Assembly: GCF_023074075.1 (NCBI RefSeq)
Contig: NZ_JADPKT010000072.1
Span: forward strand, 62,001-126,000
DNA length: 64,000 bases
Direction of reading: 5' to 3'
Origin: Bradyrhizobium sp. 138
GTDB lineage: Bacteria; Pseudomonadota; Alphaproteobacteria; Rhizobiales; Xanthobacteraceae
Shown: one piece after another, positions 17,692 through 26,155 of the stretch
Numbering within the stretch: the first letter of the stretch is position 1
How the letters are laid out: each line of letters begins with the position of its first letter
Notes under the pieces: generated by a model
The model's input: only the letters and a program-made list of their open reading frames with translations
Database searches by the model: none
What the model was told of the DNA's origin: nothing
Translations under genes and position numbers: made by a program

Positions 17692-18762
17692 ATGAACCAA
17701 AATTCACAACTTAGCGGAGATGCGGATCGGAGCGACACGCGCCCGATTCTGATCATTCCATACATGTGGATCGGCGATTTCGTCCGGAATCACACCGTCG
17801 CGCGGGTCCTGAAGGAGCGTTGGCCGAACCGGCCGGTCGATCTGCTGACCACGTCCCTATGCGCCCCGCTGGTCGATTACATGCCCGGCGTGCGCGAAGG
17901 CATCGTCTGGGACCTGCCGCGCGGCCGGCTCGCCGTGAGCCGCCAGCTGGCCTTGGCAAAACTCCTGCGCGAGCGGAACTACGGCACCGCCCTGGTGCTG
18001 CCTCGGACCTGGAAGGCCGCCATCGCACCCGCCCTCGCCGGTATTCCTGAACGGGTCGGGTTCGTCGGCGAGTTCCGGTTCGGTCTGATCAACCGCTGGC
18101 GCTGGGGCGAGAAGAAGCTGCCCCGTTTCATCGACAAGAATGCCGCCCTGGCCCAACCCGACGGCGCCCCCCTGCCCCCGGAATGGCCGGTGCCGCAATT
18201 GCGCGTCCCCGCCGAGGACATCGTCCGCTGGCGTCAGGCCAACGGCCTCGGCGCCGGAGCCGCGGTGGCGCTCGCCCCAGGCTCGGTGGGGGTCTCAAAG
18301 CGCTGGACGTCCTATCCGGAGGCGGCCCGGCTCCTGGTCGAGCGCGGGCTGGAGGTCTGGGTGGTCGGCGGCCCCGCGGAAAAGGGCCTCGCCCAGGAGA
18401 TCGTCGCCGCAGGCGGCGCGGGCGTACGTGACCTCACCGGCAACGACTTACGCAACGGCGTGCTGGCCATGGCCGCGGCCGGCGTCGCCATCTCCAACGA
18501 TTCCGGCCTGATGCACATCGCAGCCGCCCTGGGCACGCCAACCATGGGCATCTTCGGCCCGACCAGTCCCTATCTCTGGGCGCCGCTCAACGGCCTTGCT
18601 GCGACCGTGGTGCAGGACAAGGAAGTGCTGTCCTGCCAGCCCTGCCAGAGCACGGTGTGCAAGATGAACGACCACCGCTGCATGCGGAATATCGCGGCGA
18701 GCGAGGTGGTGGCGATCGCGCAGCGGGTGCTGGGGGAAGCGGGGGCGAAGGCGAATAACTAG
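17692..18762 (+). CDS. waaF: Lipopolysaccharide heptosyltransferase (GT9, WaaF-like)
   Basis: 356-residue GT9 glycosyltransferase. The N-terminus ILIIPYMWIGDFVRNHTVARVLKERWP matches the acceptor domain of heptosyltransferases. GTALVLPRTWKAAIAPALAGIPERVGF, a donor domain with LAPGSVGVSKRW, and NDSGLMHIAAALG then FGPTSP near the end follow the WaaF pattern, as does a late Cys-rich motif CQPCQSTVCKMNDHRCM. It would transfer L,D-heptose from ADP-heptose to the inner core at the cytoplasmic face. Divergent from hldD, which makes its donor. WaaF rather than WaaC is chosen from the tail motif. Confidence 0.9.
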   Translation: MNQNSQLSGDADRSDTRPILIIPYMWIGDFVRNHTVARVLKERWPNRPVDLLTTSLCAPLVDYMPGVREGIVWDLPRGRLAVSRQLALAKLLRERNYGTALVLPRTWKAAIAPALAGIPERVGFVGEFRFGLINRWRWGEKKLPRFIDKNAALAQPDGAPLPPEWPVPQLRVPAEDIVRWRQANGLGAGAAVALAPGSVGVSKRWTSYPEAARLLVERGLEVWVVGGPAEKGLAQEIVAAGGAGVRDLTGNDLRNGVLAMAAAGVAISNDSGLMHIAAALGTPTMGIFGPTSPYLWAPLNGLAATVVQDKEVLSCQPCQSTVCKMNDHRCMRNIAASEVVAIAQRVLGEAGAKANN

Positions 18763-18817
18763 GCGCCGCTGGCGAATGCGGTCCGCATCGCCGCCGAACC
18801 AGCACGATCAAGCACAA

Positions 18818-19204
18818 TCAAGCATGCGCACGTGCCAGCTCATATGGCGCTGTCAAAGCACCAATGGGAATGTTCCACTCCCTGCTGATAGTTCGGATCA
18901 TGTCCAGCGTCAGTGGACGGATGCGATTCAAAATTTCGGACGCCCGATTGCGTCCGATCAGAGCTGCCAATTCTGTCTGCGAGCGCCCCATGGACTCAAT
19001 TGCGAAATGAAGAACGTCGATTGGATCGCCGTGAGTGGTCGCGAAGTGATTGTCCTCGTACTCCTTGATGAGCGAAGACAGAACCTCGAAGCGATCACCG
19101 TCAGGCGTGCCGGGAGCAGGCTCGGCCTCGAAATAGCGGGATACTTCGCCGATAGCCCAATCGTAATCCTGTTCATTGCGAAGAGGCCTTACGTCCATCA
19201 TCAC
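18818..19204 (-). CDS. higA: HigA-type antitoxin (HTH transcriptional regulator)
   Basis: 128 residues. The C-terminal half is an XRE-like helix-turn-helix: SMGRSQTELAALIGRNRASEILNRIRPLTLDMIRTISREWNIP, as in HigA antitoxins encoded after their toxin. The N-terminal half (DYDWAIGEVSRYFEAEPAPGTPDGDRFEVLSSLIKEYED) is the dimerisation/toxin-binding part of this HigA subtype. Its ATG overlaps the toxin stop by 4 bp, so translation is coupled. It should neutralise HigB and repress the shared promoter through the two palindromes at 19510-19548. Local GC is visibly lower than in the flanking LPS genes, suggesting transfer. Confidence 0.9.
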   Translation of the reverse strand: MMMDVRPLRNEQDYDWAIGEVSRYFEAEPAPGTPDGDRFEVLSSLIKEYEDNHFATTHGDPIDVLHFAIESMGRSQTELAALIGRNRASEILNRIRPLTLDMIRTISREWNIPIGALTAPYELARAHA

Positions 19205-19503
19205 ACGGTCTCCGCGTCTATTCCGTCGTACTCTGCGTGCGTGCCGACAAACTTGATGAGAGCTGTTTTGAACTTGTACGAGAAGTGAACCACAAGGCGA
19301 TAGTTGTTGCCGCCTATGTCGAAGATGGCTCTGTTGTCGCCAACGAAGTCGATGTTGTTTCCAAACGCTCTCTTCAGGTCTGCTGGGCCACTCCAGTCAC
19401 CCTTGGAAACGATTTCGTACCAGGTGCCCAAGGGGGTCTCCGCTTGGGGGTATCGCTCCCAAAAGATCTTGAGTGCCCTTCTCGCTATTACGTTCATAGC
19501 CAT
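19201..19503 (-). CDS. higB: HigB-type mRNA interferase toxin
   Basis: 100 residues, matching the HigB_toxin family: MNVIARRALKIFWERYPQAETPLGTWYEIV near the N-terminus, then WSGPADLKRAFGNNIDFVGDNRAIFDIGGNNYRLVVHFSYKFKTALIKFVGTHAEYD. The RAIFDIGGNNYRL and FVGTHAEYD blocks are highly typical. RelE-fold toxins of this family cut mRNA on the ribosome. A second ATG two codons in (19497) is an alternative start. It precedes higA, the toxin-first order usual for higBA, and lies between waaF and a core glycosyltransferase gene. Confidence 0.92.
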   Translation of the reverse strand: MAMNVIARRALKIFWERYPQAETPLGTWYEIVSKGDWSGPADLKRAFGNNIDFVGDNRAIFDIGGNNYRLVVHFSYKFKTALIKFVGTHAEYDGIDAETV

Positions 19504-19509
19504 AGCACG

Positions 19510-19548
19510 TTCCCACTACGGGATCAACGCAAATTCCCAAAACGGGAA
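19510..19548 (-). promoter_or_regulatory. Paired palindromic operators upstream of higBA
   Basis: Two copies of a TTCCC-N5-GGGA(A/T) palindrome: TTCCCACTACGGGAT at 19510-19524 and TTCCCAAAACGGGAA at 19534-19548, centres 24 bp apart, 7-45 bp before the higB start. Position and symmetry fit autoregulation by HigA dimers on adjacent sites. Binding is an inference. Confidence 0.7.
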
Positions 19549-19677
19549 CAGAGTCCTACATCGACGCATGTCCGCAGCGTAGCGGGACGGGCCATCAAGC
19601 CATTGATTTCGTTAAGGCCGTCTACTGTGCATGGGGTTGTTTTCGCGATTTTTGTTCGCGACCACGAGCGCGACGGC

Positions 19678-20715
19678 TCAGAGCAGCGGCCGATAGACTT
19701 CCCCGATCCGCGCCGCTTCGGCATCAAGGCTGAATCGTTCGCGCACCCGCGCCCGCCCGCGCTCGCCCATCGCCGTCGCCGCGGCCACGTCGCGCATCAG
19801 CGGATCCAATGCCGCAGCCAGCGCATCGGCATCACCGGTCGGGATCAGCACGCCGCTCACCCCATCCTCCACCACAAGCTCGGCCGCACCGGCGCGTGCG
19901 GCGACCAGGGCACTGCCTGCCGCCATCGCCTCGATCAGCGTCAGGCCAAAGCCTTCGTTGCGCGAGGTGAAGGCGTAGATCGTCAGCCGCTGGTACCAGC
20001 GCTGCACCGCTTCGATCGGCAGCTCGCCGGTGATGACGATGCGCGATTGCAGGCCGGCGGCCTCGATCCGCTTTTTGAGATCATTGGCAAAGGGCGTCTG
20101 CTCGGCCGTGACCTGGCCGACGATGACGGCGGTGAAATCCGGATGGCGCGGCAACAGCCGGCACATCGCATCGACGAACACATCGGTGCCCTTCTGTGCC
20201 CGCACGCGGCCGAAGCAGCCGATGGCGTAGCGGCCCGGCAGACCGCTTTCGGCGAAGGCAGCAGCACGATCGATCGGTGGCGTGTAGACGTCGGTGTCGA
20301 CGCCGTGCGGGATCACGGTCGCCTTCACCTTCAGGAACGATCCCGAGATGTCCGATGTCGCGATGATCGCGTCCATGCGCCGGATCAGCCAGCGCGTGAT
20401 CCAGCTGTGGTGCCGCTGCGCCGCCGAGGTGAACACGAGTTTCAACGGCCAGCCCAGTGCACGCAACGCGACGCCTGCGATCATCTCGTTGTTGCGCCGC
20501 GCATGCCAGATCAGCGGCGCCTTGCGGCGCCATAGCTTCAGGAAATCCGTAACGGTCAGCCGCGCGATCCCCGCCGGCGCATCGGACCCGAACCACGCGG
20601 CGCGGTACAGTTTCGCCAGACGCGGCGCCACCATCCGGTTGGTCGCGGTGACCCCGGAATAGCGCCTGTGCAGATTTGGCACGATCACTTCGAGATCGCC
20701 GGGGAAATTCGCCAC
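19678..20715 (-). CDS. Glycosyltransferase family 4 (LpcC-like LPS core transferase)
   Basis: 345-residue GT-B enzyme starting at GTG, with GGAG seven bases upstream. EVIVPNLHRRYSGVTATNRMVAP at the start resembles the LpcC/RfaG-type mannosyl or hexosyl transferases of rhizobia (LpcC has APNFKRRLSGVTST-like sequence). The donor domain has VIPHGVDTDVY, CFGRVRAQKGTDVFVDAM and the E-x7-E motif in SRNEGFGLTLIEAMAAG. It would add a hexose, likely mannose, to Kdo in the inner core. Divergent from galE. The higBA module separates it from waaF. Confidence 0.85.
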   Translation of the reverse strand: MANFPGDLEVIVPNLHRRYSGVTATNRMVAPRLAKLYRAAWFGSDAPAGIARLTVTDFLKLWRRKAPLIWHARRNNEMIAGVALRALGWPLKLVFTSAAQRHHSWITRWLIRRMDAIIATSDISGSFLKVKATVIPHGVDTDVYTPPIDRAAAFAESGLPGRYAIGCFGRVRAQKGTDVFVDAMCRLLPRHPDFTAVIVGQVTAEQTPFANDLKKRIEAAGLQSRIVITGELPIEAVQRWYQRLTIYAFTSRNEGFGLTLIEAMAAGSALVAARAGAAELVVEDGVSGVLIPTGDADALAAALDPLMRDVAAATAMGERGRARVRERFSLDAEAARIGEVYRPLL

Positions 20716-20841
20716 GTCACGCTCCGTTTCGAAGGTCCCCTATACGCAACATTAAGCATAGTGACCAGTTCAGGGCTGCCGATACCCCCTCTTCACCACG
20801 CAGACGTTAGCTTGCAGCGTTGATCGAAGACGGGTGAGATC

Positions 20842-21855
20842 ATGACTGTGCTAGTCACCGGCGGCGCCGGCTATATCGGAAGTCACACGGTCCTCGCGCT
20901 GGCGGAAGCCGGCGAGGACGTCGTCGTGATCGACGATCTCTCGACCGGTTTCTCCGCCTATCTGCCCGAGGGTGTGCCGCTGTTCATCGGCGATGCCGGC
21001 GACGAGAACCTGCTCGAAGGCGTGATCGCGCAGCACAACATCGAGAGCATCATCCATTTCGCGGGCTCGGTCGTCGTGCCGGATTCGATGCGCGATCCGC
21101 TCGGCTACTACCGCAACAACTTCATGACCGCGCGTAACCTACTCAATGTCGCAGTGAAGCGCGGCATTGGCCGCTTCATCTTCTCCTCGACCGCCGCCGT
21201 CTACGGAGATCCGGACCAGGTCCCGGTGCCCGAGCACGCGCCGACGCGACCGCTGTCACCTTACGGCTCGTCAAAGCTGATGACCGAGATCATGCTGCAC
21301 GACGTCGCCGCCGCCTACGGCATGCAGTACGTCACCTTGCGCTATTTCAACGTCGCCGGCGCCGATCCGCAGGCGCGCATCGGTCTCGCCACCGTCGGCG
21401 CCACGCATCTGCTCAAGATCGCGGTGGAGGCGGCGACCGGCCAGCGCGCCAAGATCGACGTATTCGGCACCGACTATCCGACGCCCGACGGCAGCTGCAT
21501 TCGGGACTTCATCCACGTCACCGACCTGTCGCAAGCACATCGCTCGGCCCTTGCCTACTTGCGCAACGGCGGTGCCTCGACGACGCTAAATTGCGGTTAT
21601 GGCCGCGGCTATTCGGTGCTGGAGACCATCGACGCCGTGAGGCGGGTTTCGGGCCGCAGCTTCGCCGTGCAATACGCCCCGCGCCGGCCCGGCGACATCA
21701 TGACCATGGTCGCCGACACCAGCCGCATCCGCGGACTGCTCGACTGGAAGCCGCAATACGAGGACCTCGAGACGATCGCAGCCCACGCTTTGGCGTGGGA
21801 GGACAAGCTGTTCCACGAGCGCCATGTCGAGCTCCGCCACGCCGCCTCGGCCTAG
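20842..21855 (+). CDS. galE: UDP-glucose 4-epimerase
   Basis: 337-residue extended SDR. VTGGAGYIGSHTVLALAEAG is the NAD+ motif, IHFAGSVVVPDSMRDPLGYYRNN and the catalytic YGSSKLMTE are in place, followed by LRYFNVAGADPQARIG and the long GTDYPTPDGSCIRDFIHVTDLSQAH block that marks GalE. It interconverts UDP-glucose and UDP-galactose for LPS and exopolysaccharide. A GGGTGAG ribosome site precedes the ATG. It is divergent from the core glycosyltransferase and precedes the MsbA-like exporter by about 120 bp. Confidence 0.95.
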   Translation: MTVLVTGGAGYIGSHTVLALAEAGEDVVVIDDLSTGFSAYLPEGVPLFIGDAGDENLLEGVIAQHNIESIIHFAGSVVVPDSMRDPLGYYRNNFMTARNLLNVAVKRGIGRFIFSSTAAVYGDPDQVPVPEHAPTRPLSPYGSSKLMTEIMLHDVAAAYGMQYVTLRYFNVAGADPQARIGLATVGATHLLKIAVEAATGQRAKIDVFGTDYPTPDGSCIRDFIHVTDLSQAHRSALAYLRNGGASTTLNCGYGRGYSVLETIDAVRRVSGRSFAVQYAPRRPGDIMTMVADTSRIRGLLDWKPQYEDLETIAAHALAWEDKLFHERHVELRHAASA

Positions 21856-21889
21856 AATCATCCCAAGCGCAAGCCCTTAATTGGGCTTG

Positions 21890-21909
21890 AAAAACCCCGC
21901 TTGAGCGGG
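21890..21909 (-). terminator. Minus-strand intrinsic terminator in the galE-exporter gap
   Basis: On the minus strand CCCGCTCAAGCGGG is followed directly by GTTTTT, a compact terminator shape. No minus-strand gene ends here. An adjacent AAGCCCTTAATTGGGCTT hairpin lies at 21870-21888. It may end an unannotated small RNA or act bidirectionally after galE. Confidence 0.5.
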
Positions 21910-21974
21910 CACAGAGGCCCATCGATCCCTGACGCGCGGGCAGGCTTTTGTCCTGCGCCGTCAATGGACACCGG

Positions 21975-23777
21975 ATGGCCCAGTTTCCAAAGAAAATCAC
22001 TGACGATCCCTATGCGGCAGCGACCCTGATTCGCCGCCTGGTCACGGAACAGGGGGTCGTCTACTGGCGGCGCTATCTCGTCGCCTTCGCGCTGATGGCG
22101 GTCGCCGCCGGCGCAACCGCCTGCGCGACCTATGTGCTCGGCCAGGTCATCAACCAGGCCTATGTCGACAAGAACATCCCGGGCATCGCGATGTTCTCCG
22201 GCATCACGGTGCTCCTGCTGTTCATCAAGGGCGTGGCGACCTACGGCCATATGGTGATCCTGACCAAGATCAGTAACGCCATCCTCGCTACCAATCAGCG
22301 CCAGCTGTTCGCCAAGCTGATGCGCGAGAGCGTCGGCTTCTTCTCCGAGCGGCACTCCTCGGAATTCCTGGCGCGGCTGACGGCTGGCGCCAAGTCAATC
22401 ACTGACGTGCTCAACATGCTGGTCAACGCCATCGGGCGCGACCTGTTGATGCTGCTCGCCATGATCGGCGTGATGGTGTGGCAGGATCCGCTGATGTCGT
22501 TCATCGGCCTCGTCGCGGTGCCGCCGGCGATGCTGGTGTTGCGCAAGCTGGTCAAGCGCATCAAGGGCCTTGCCTTCAACCAGTTCACCGGCACCGCCGA
22601 CATCATGGAGACGATGCAGGAATCGCTGCAAGGCATCCGCACCGTCAAGGCGTTCACGCTCGAAGACACCATGCAGAAGCGCATCGACGAGAACATCGCG
22701 ATCGTCGAGCGCAACGCCAACAAGATGGCGCGCGTCGCCAACCGCTCCAATCCGCTCATGGAGATGCTCGGCGGTTTCGCGGTCGCCGGCTGCCTGATGT
22801 ACGGCGGCTACAGCGTGGTCGCGCTCAACGCCACGCCCGGCGCGTTCTTCTCCTTCATGACCGCCTTCCTGATGGCGACCGAGCCGGCCAAGCGGCTGGC
22901 GCGACTCAACATTGATCTCAACAGCCAGCTGGTCGGCGCGCGCATGCTGCTCGAGGTGGTCGACAGCCCGGCGAGCGAGCAGTCTGACGACGACAGGCCG
23001 GCGCTGAAGCTCACCGACGCGCGCATCGAGCTGCGCGACGTCAGCTTCGCCTACCGCACCGGCGAGACCGTGCTCGACCGCATTAGCTTTGTTGCCGAGC
23101 CCGGCAAGGTCACCGCGCTGGTCGGGCCCTCCGGCGGCGGCAAGTCGACCGTGCTGGCGCTCCTGCTGCGGTTCTACGAGGTGACGCAAGGCGACATCGT
23201 GATCGACGGCCAGTCGATCGGCGCGGTCTCGCGCAAATCGCTGCGCGCGCAGACCGCCTATGTCGGCCAGGATGTCTATCTGTTCCGCGACACGATCCGC
23301 AGCAACATCGCCTTCGGCAAGCCGGGCGCAAGCGAGGACGAGATCATCGACGCCGCGAAAGCGGCTTGCGCGCATGATTTCATCATGGGCTTCCCGCTCG
23401 GCTACGACACGCCGGTCGGCGAGCACGGCACCCAGCTGTCCGGCGGCCAGCGCCAGCGCATCGCGGTCGCGCGCGCACTGATCAAGAACGCGTCGATCAT
23501 CCTTCTGGACGAAGCCACCGCGGCACTCGATTCGGAGTCCGAGCGGCAGGTGCAGGAGGCGATCGAGCATCTCTGCCAGAACCGCACCACCATCGTGATC
23601 GCGCATCGCCTGCACACCATCATGCACGCAGACAGCATCCTGGTGGTCGAGGGCGGCGAGATCGTCGAGCAGGGCCGGCACGACGAACTGCTCCGCCGCG
23701 GCGGCCGCTACGCCTCGTTCTTCCGCCTGCAGCATCACCATTCCGGCGCTCTGGCGCCGATCGGTGCAACCGCATAG
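21975..23777 (+). CDS. MsbA-like ABC exporter (fused permease-ATPase)
   Basis: 600 residues with six membrane helices in the N-terminal 320 residues and a C-terminal nucleotide-binding domain: Walker A GPSGGGKST near 385, signature LSGGQRQRIAVARAL, Walker B IILLDEATAALDSE, switch His in VIAHRLHT. The half-transporter length and ESVGFFSERHSSEFLARLTAGAKSI coupling region fit the MsbA/lipid-exporter subfamily. It probably flips lipid A-core or another lipid-linked glycan across the inner membrane, in keeping with the LPS neighbours, though related exporters move peptides or drugs. The start MAQFPKKI was preferred over an ATG 27 bp upstream because that extension is not protein-like. Confidence 0.9.
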   Translation: MAQFPKKITDDPYAAATLIRRLVTEQGVVYWRRYLVAFALMAVAAGATACATYVLGQVINQAYVDKNIPGIAMFSGITVLLLFIKGVATYGHMVILTKISNAILATNQRQLFAKLMRESVGFFSERHSSEFLARLTAGAKSITDVLNMLVNAIGRDLLMLLAMIGVMVWQDPLMSFIGLVAVPPAMLVLRKLVKRIKGLAFNQFTGTADIMETMQESLQGIRTVKAFTLEDTMQKRIDENIAIVERNANKMARVANRSNPLMEMLGGFAVAGCLMYGGYSVVALNATPGAFFSFMTAFLMATEPAKRLARLNIDLNSQLVGARMLLEVVDSPASEQSDDDRPALKLTDARIELRDVSFAYRTGETVLDRISFVAEPGKVTALVGPSGGGKSTVLALLLRFYEVTQGDIVIDGQSIGAVSRKSLRAQTAYVGQDVYLFRDTIRSNIAFGKPGASEDEIIDAAKAACAHDFIMGFPLGYDTPVGEHGTQLSGGQRQRIAVARALIKNASIILLDEATAALDSESERQVQEAIEHLCQNRTTIVIAHRLHTIMHADSILVVEGGEIVEQGRHDELLRRGGRYASFFRLQHHHSGALAPIGATA

Positions 23778-23812
23778 AGTTCGTTCCACCTCAAGAGCAG
23801 CGAGATCGCTAA

Positions 23813-24514
23813 ATGAACGCCGCCTCCTACGTCATCCCGCTTCCGCCCCAGGCTTCGCTTCCCGTCGTCGGGGAAAGCGGCCGTTATCCGGTGCGCCGCA
23901 TCTGGTGCGTCGGCCGCAATTATCTCGAGCACATCCGCGAGATGGGCAATGACGAGCGCGCCCCGCCGTTCTTCTTCGCCAAGCACGCCGACATGCTGGT
24001 GCCCGACGGCGCCACCATCCCCTATCCGCCACTGACCAAGGACCTGCATCACGAGGTCGAGCTGATCGTCGCGATGAAGAGCGGCGGGCTGAACATCCCG
24101 GCCGACAAGGCGCTCGACCACGTCTACGGTTACGCCGTCGGCATCGACCTCACCCGCCGCGACCTCCAGATCGCCTCGCGCAAGAAGGAGCGTCCGTGGG
24201 AGATCGGCAAGTCGTTCGACTATTCGGCGCCCTGCTCCGCGGTGCAGCCGGCCTCGAAGATCGGCCATCCCGCCAAGGGCAAGATCTGGCTGACGGTCAA
24301 CGGCAAGGAGGCCCAGAAGGGCGATCTCACCGAGCTGATCTGGAACGTGCCCGAGATCATCTGGCAGCTCTCCCAGCAGGTGAAGCTCGCCGCCGGCGAC
24401 ATCATCATGACGGGGACGCCTGCCGGCGTGTCGCAGCTCCAGCCCGGCGACAAGCTCGAATGCGGCGTCGACGGCGTCGGCACGCTGAAGGTCGCGATCG
24501 GCCAGCCGGAGTAG
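23813..24514 (+). CDS. Fumarylacetoacetate hydrolase family protein
   Basis: 233 residues, the size of single-domain FAH proteins. Visible motifs: RRIWCVGRNYLEHIREMG, PPFFFAKHADMLV, the metal-binding HHEVELIVAM (two Glu ligands), VYGYAVGIDLTRRDLQ (Asp ligand), GKSFDYSAPCSAV and IIMTGTPAGVSQLQPGD. The family includes fumarylpyruvate hydrolase (NagK), acylpyruvases and 2-oxo-acid decarboxylases; the pattern here is closest to the fumarylpyruvate/acylpyruvate hydrolases. Cytoplasmic. It follows the exporter by 35 bp on the same strand and could be co-transcribed, but its metabolic role is not linked to its neighbours. Confidence 0.88.
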   Translation: MNAASYVIPLPPQASLPVVGESGRYPVRRIWCVGRNYLEHIREMGNDERAPPFFFAKHADMLVPDGATIPYPPLTKDLHHEVELIVAMKSGGLNIPADKALDHVYGYAVGIDLTRRDLQIASRKKERPWEIGKSFDYSAPCSAVQPASKIGHPAKGKIWLTVNGKEAQKGDLTELIWNVPEIIWQLSQQVKLAAGDIIMTGTPAGVSQLQPGDKLECGVDGVGTLKVAIGQPE

Positions 24515-24523
24515 GCTGGGATC

Positions 24524-24606
24524 GTAGGGTGGATTGGCGAAAGCGTAATCCACCACCATCCTGGCTGTGGCGAGATGGTGGATTACGCTGCGCTAATCCA
24601 CCCTAC
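24524..24606. repeat. Palindromic GGTGGATTA-type intergenic repeat
   Basis: GTAGGGTGGATTGGCGAAAG at one end is mirrored by GCGCTAATCCACCCTAC at the other, with internal GTAATCCACC and GGTGGATTAC arms, giving a roughly 83 bp nested palindrome that fills the gap between the convergent FAH and SnoaL-like genes. This sequence class is dispersed in many proteobacterial genomes. Confidence 0.8.
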
Positions 24607-24609
24607 ACG

Positions 24610-25068
24610 CTACCAGGCCTTCACTGGGCGATTGGCATGGCTTGCCTGCGGCACACCGCGGTTGAGCGACATGTGGGAATGGACACACAGCCACCCATCG
24701 TCCTTTCTTGAAAACACCATCGTCGCTCGGCCGGGGCGCGCAAATGCGCTGCCATCTTGATGATAGCCCGTGCTCGTCCACGGCGCGATCACTGTCGCCA
24801 TCGTGCCATCGGCGGACGCCAGAACCGAAGTCTGATCGAGCACGAAGCGGAAGTCGGCCGTCTTCGGCCAGACGTTGTCCCATTGCGTCGAGACCCACTG
24901 ATCGAGGCCCGGGATGACATCGTTGTGCGTGCCGAAGGCGAGCACGTCCGGATGAAACAGCGGCCGCGCTGAAGCGTAATCGACCTCGCGGACATAGCCC
25001 GCGAAGGTCTCCAGCCATTGGCGGAAGAACTGAACGATCTCCGCGTTCGCGACCGGCAAGGGGCTCAT
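24610..25068 (-). CDS. SnoaL/NTF2-like (DUF4440-type) protein
   Basis: 152 residues of a cone-shaped NTF2-like fold: IVQFFRQWLETFAGY helix, HPDVLAFGTHNDVIPGLDQWVSTQWDNVW and a C-terminal sheet with ATVIAPWTSTGYHQDGSAFARPGRATMVFSRKDDGWLCVHSHMSLN, typical of the SnoaL-like/nuclear transport factor 2 family. Members are isomerases, hydrolases or ligand-binding proteins. The final His-Ser-His strand is common in DUF4440-type proteins. It lies 13 bp downstream of lpxO, so co-transcription is likely; substrate unknown. Confidence 0.85.
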   Translation of the reverse strand: MSPLPVANAEIVQFFRQWLETFAGYVREVDYASARPLFHPDVLAFGTHNDVIPGLDQWVSTQWDNVWPKTADFRFVLDQTSVLASADGTMATVIAPWTSTGYHQDGSAFARPGRATMVFSRKDDGWLCVHSHMSLNRGVPQASHANRPVKAW

Positions 25069-25081
25069 CGCGAGGGCCCGA

Positions 25082-26011
25082 TCACCGCAGCGCCGACAGC
25101 ACGATGAGGCCGAGGATCAGCGCCGTCAGCGAATATTTCAGCGCGTAGTAGACGTTGCGGTTCCACGCCTTGACCTTGCGGCTGCCGAGATGGATCTCGT
25201 AGAGCTTGCCGAACACCTTGTTGAGCACGCCGACATTCTCGCCCTCGACGTTCTGGGTCGCCGACGCCTTGACGATGTGGTGGCTGACCCAGCGGTTGAT
25301 CGCGGTCATGAAGCCGAACTTCATCGGGCGCTCGACGTCGCAGAACAGGATGATGCGGTTGACGTCGGTCGCATTCTCCGCGCTGTGGATGAAGGTCTCG
25401 TCGAACATGAAGGCTTCGCCGTCGCGCCAGACGCATTCGACGCCGTCGACCAGGATCCGGCACTTGTTCGAGTTCGGCGTGACGAGGCCAAGGTGATAGC
25501 GCAGCGAGCCCGCGAATGGATCGCGATGCGCGCCCAGCTTGCCGCCCGGCGGCAGCATCGCGAACATCGCGCCATGGACGCTCGGGATCGACTTGAGCAG
25601 CTGCACCGTCTTCGGGCACAGCGTGTTCGCGGACGGCAGGAAGTCGTCGTACCATTTCAGGTAAAACCGCTTCCAGCCGCTCTTGAAGAAGGAATAGAAG
25701 CCCCAGTCGTTGTTCTTCGCGGCCGCGCGGATAAAACCTTCGTCGAACAGGCGCACCGCCTCGTCGCGGATGGTCTCCCAGTTCTCGCTGAGCGGCTTCA
25801 GCTCCGGAAACTGATCGACCGAGATCACCGGCCTGTTGGGCACGGCCGAGCCGGCATACATCAGCACATTGTAAGGTGCGAGATAGGTCGAGTGATCGCC
25901 GAGCTGGCGCGCGAAGCGCAGCCGCTGCTTGCCGCGGAAGTGAACATAAATGGTCGAGGCCGCAAGCACATAAAGAATGACAAGTTGCGGCGCAAAAAGC
26001 TGTTTCAACAT
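25082..26011 (-). CDS. lpxO: Aspartyl/asparaginyl beta-hydroxylase family, LpxO-like lipid A hydroxylase
   Basis: 309 residues with a hydrophobic anchor at each end. The jelly-roll oxygenase core carries the Fe(II) ligands in LGAHRDPF (HxD) and FIHSAEN (His), and NRIILFCDVERP supplies the 2-oxoglutarate Arg. WYDDFLPSANTLCPKTVQLL and AMFAMLPPGGKLGAHRDPF are characteristic of LpxO, which 2-hydroxylates a lipid A secondary acyl chain. The start at MLKQLFAP has GGGGAG directly upstream; an ATG 12 codons earlier is possible. It fits the lipid A theme of the window. Confidence 0.88.
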   Translation of the reverse strand: MLKQLFAPQLVILYVLAASTIYVHFRGKQRLRFARQLGDHSTYLAPYNVLMYAGSAVPNRPVISVDQFPELKPLSENWETIRDEAVRLFDEGFIRAAAKNNDWGFYSFFKSGWKRFYLKWYDDFLPSANTLCPKTVQLLKSIPSVHGAMFAMLPPGGKLGAHRDPFAGSLRYHLGLVTPNSNKCRILVDGVECVWRDGEAFMFDETFIHSAENATDVNRIILFCDVERPMKFGFMTAINRWVSHHIVKASATQNVEGENVGVLNKVFGKLYEIHLGSRKVKAWNRNVYYALKYSLTALILGLIVLSALR

Positions 26012-26155
26012 CTCCCCGTTCCCCAGTGAACCCAGCGGGGACGTCATCTACTCCGCGCCGGCCCGGGCGGCAAGATATTCACCGGTGGGTTGAGGTTCAC
26101 GCTGGCGCGAGCGCGGGGACGAAACGGGCTGGACCCGGATCGGAACTGAGCCAAA

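Noticed and set aside
18763..18817. Terminator after waaF
   Set aside because: A weak GC-rich inverted pair without a T tract; not enough to call.
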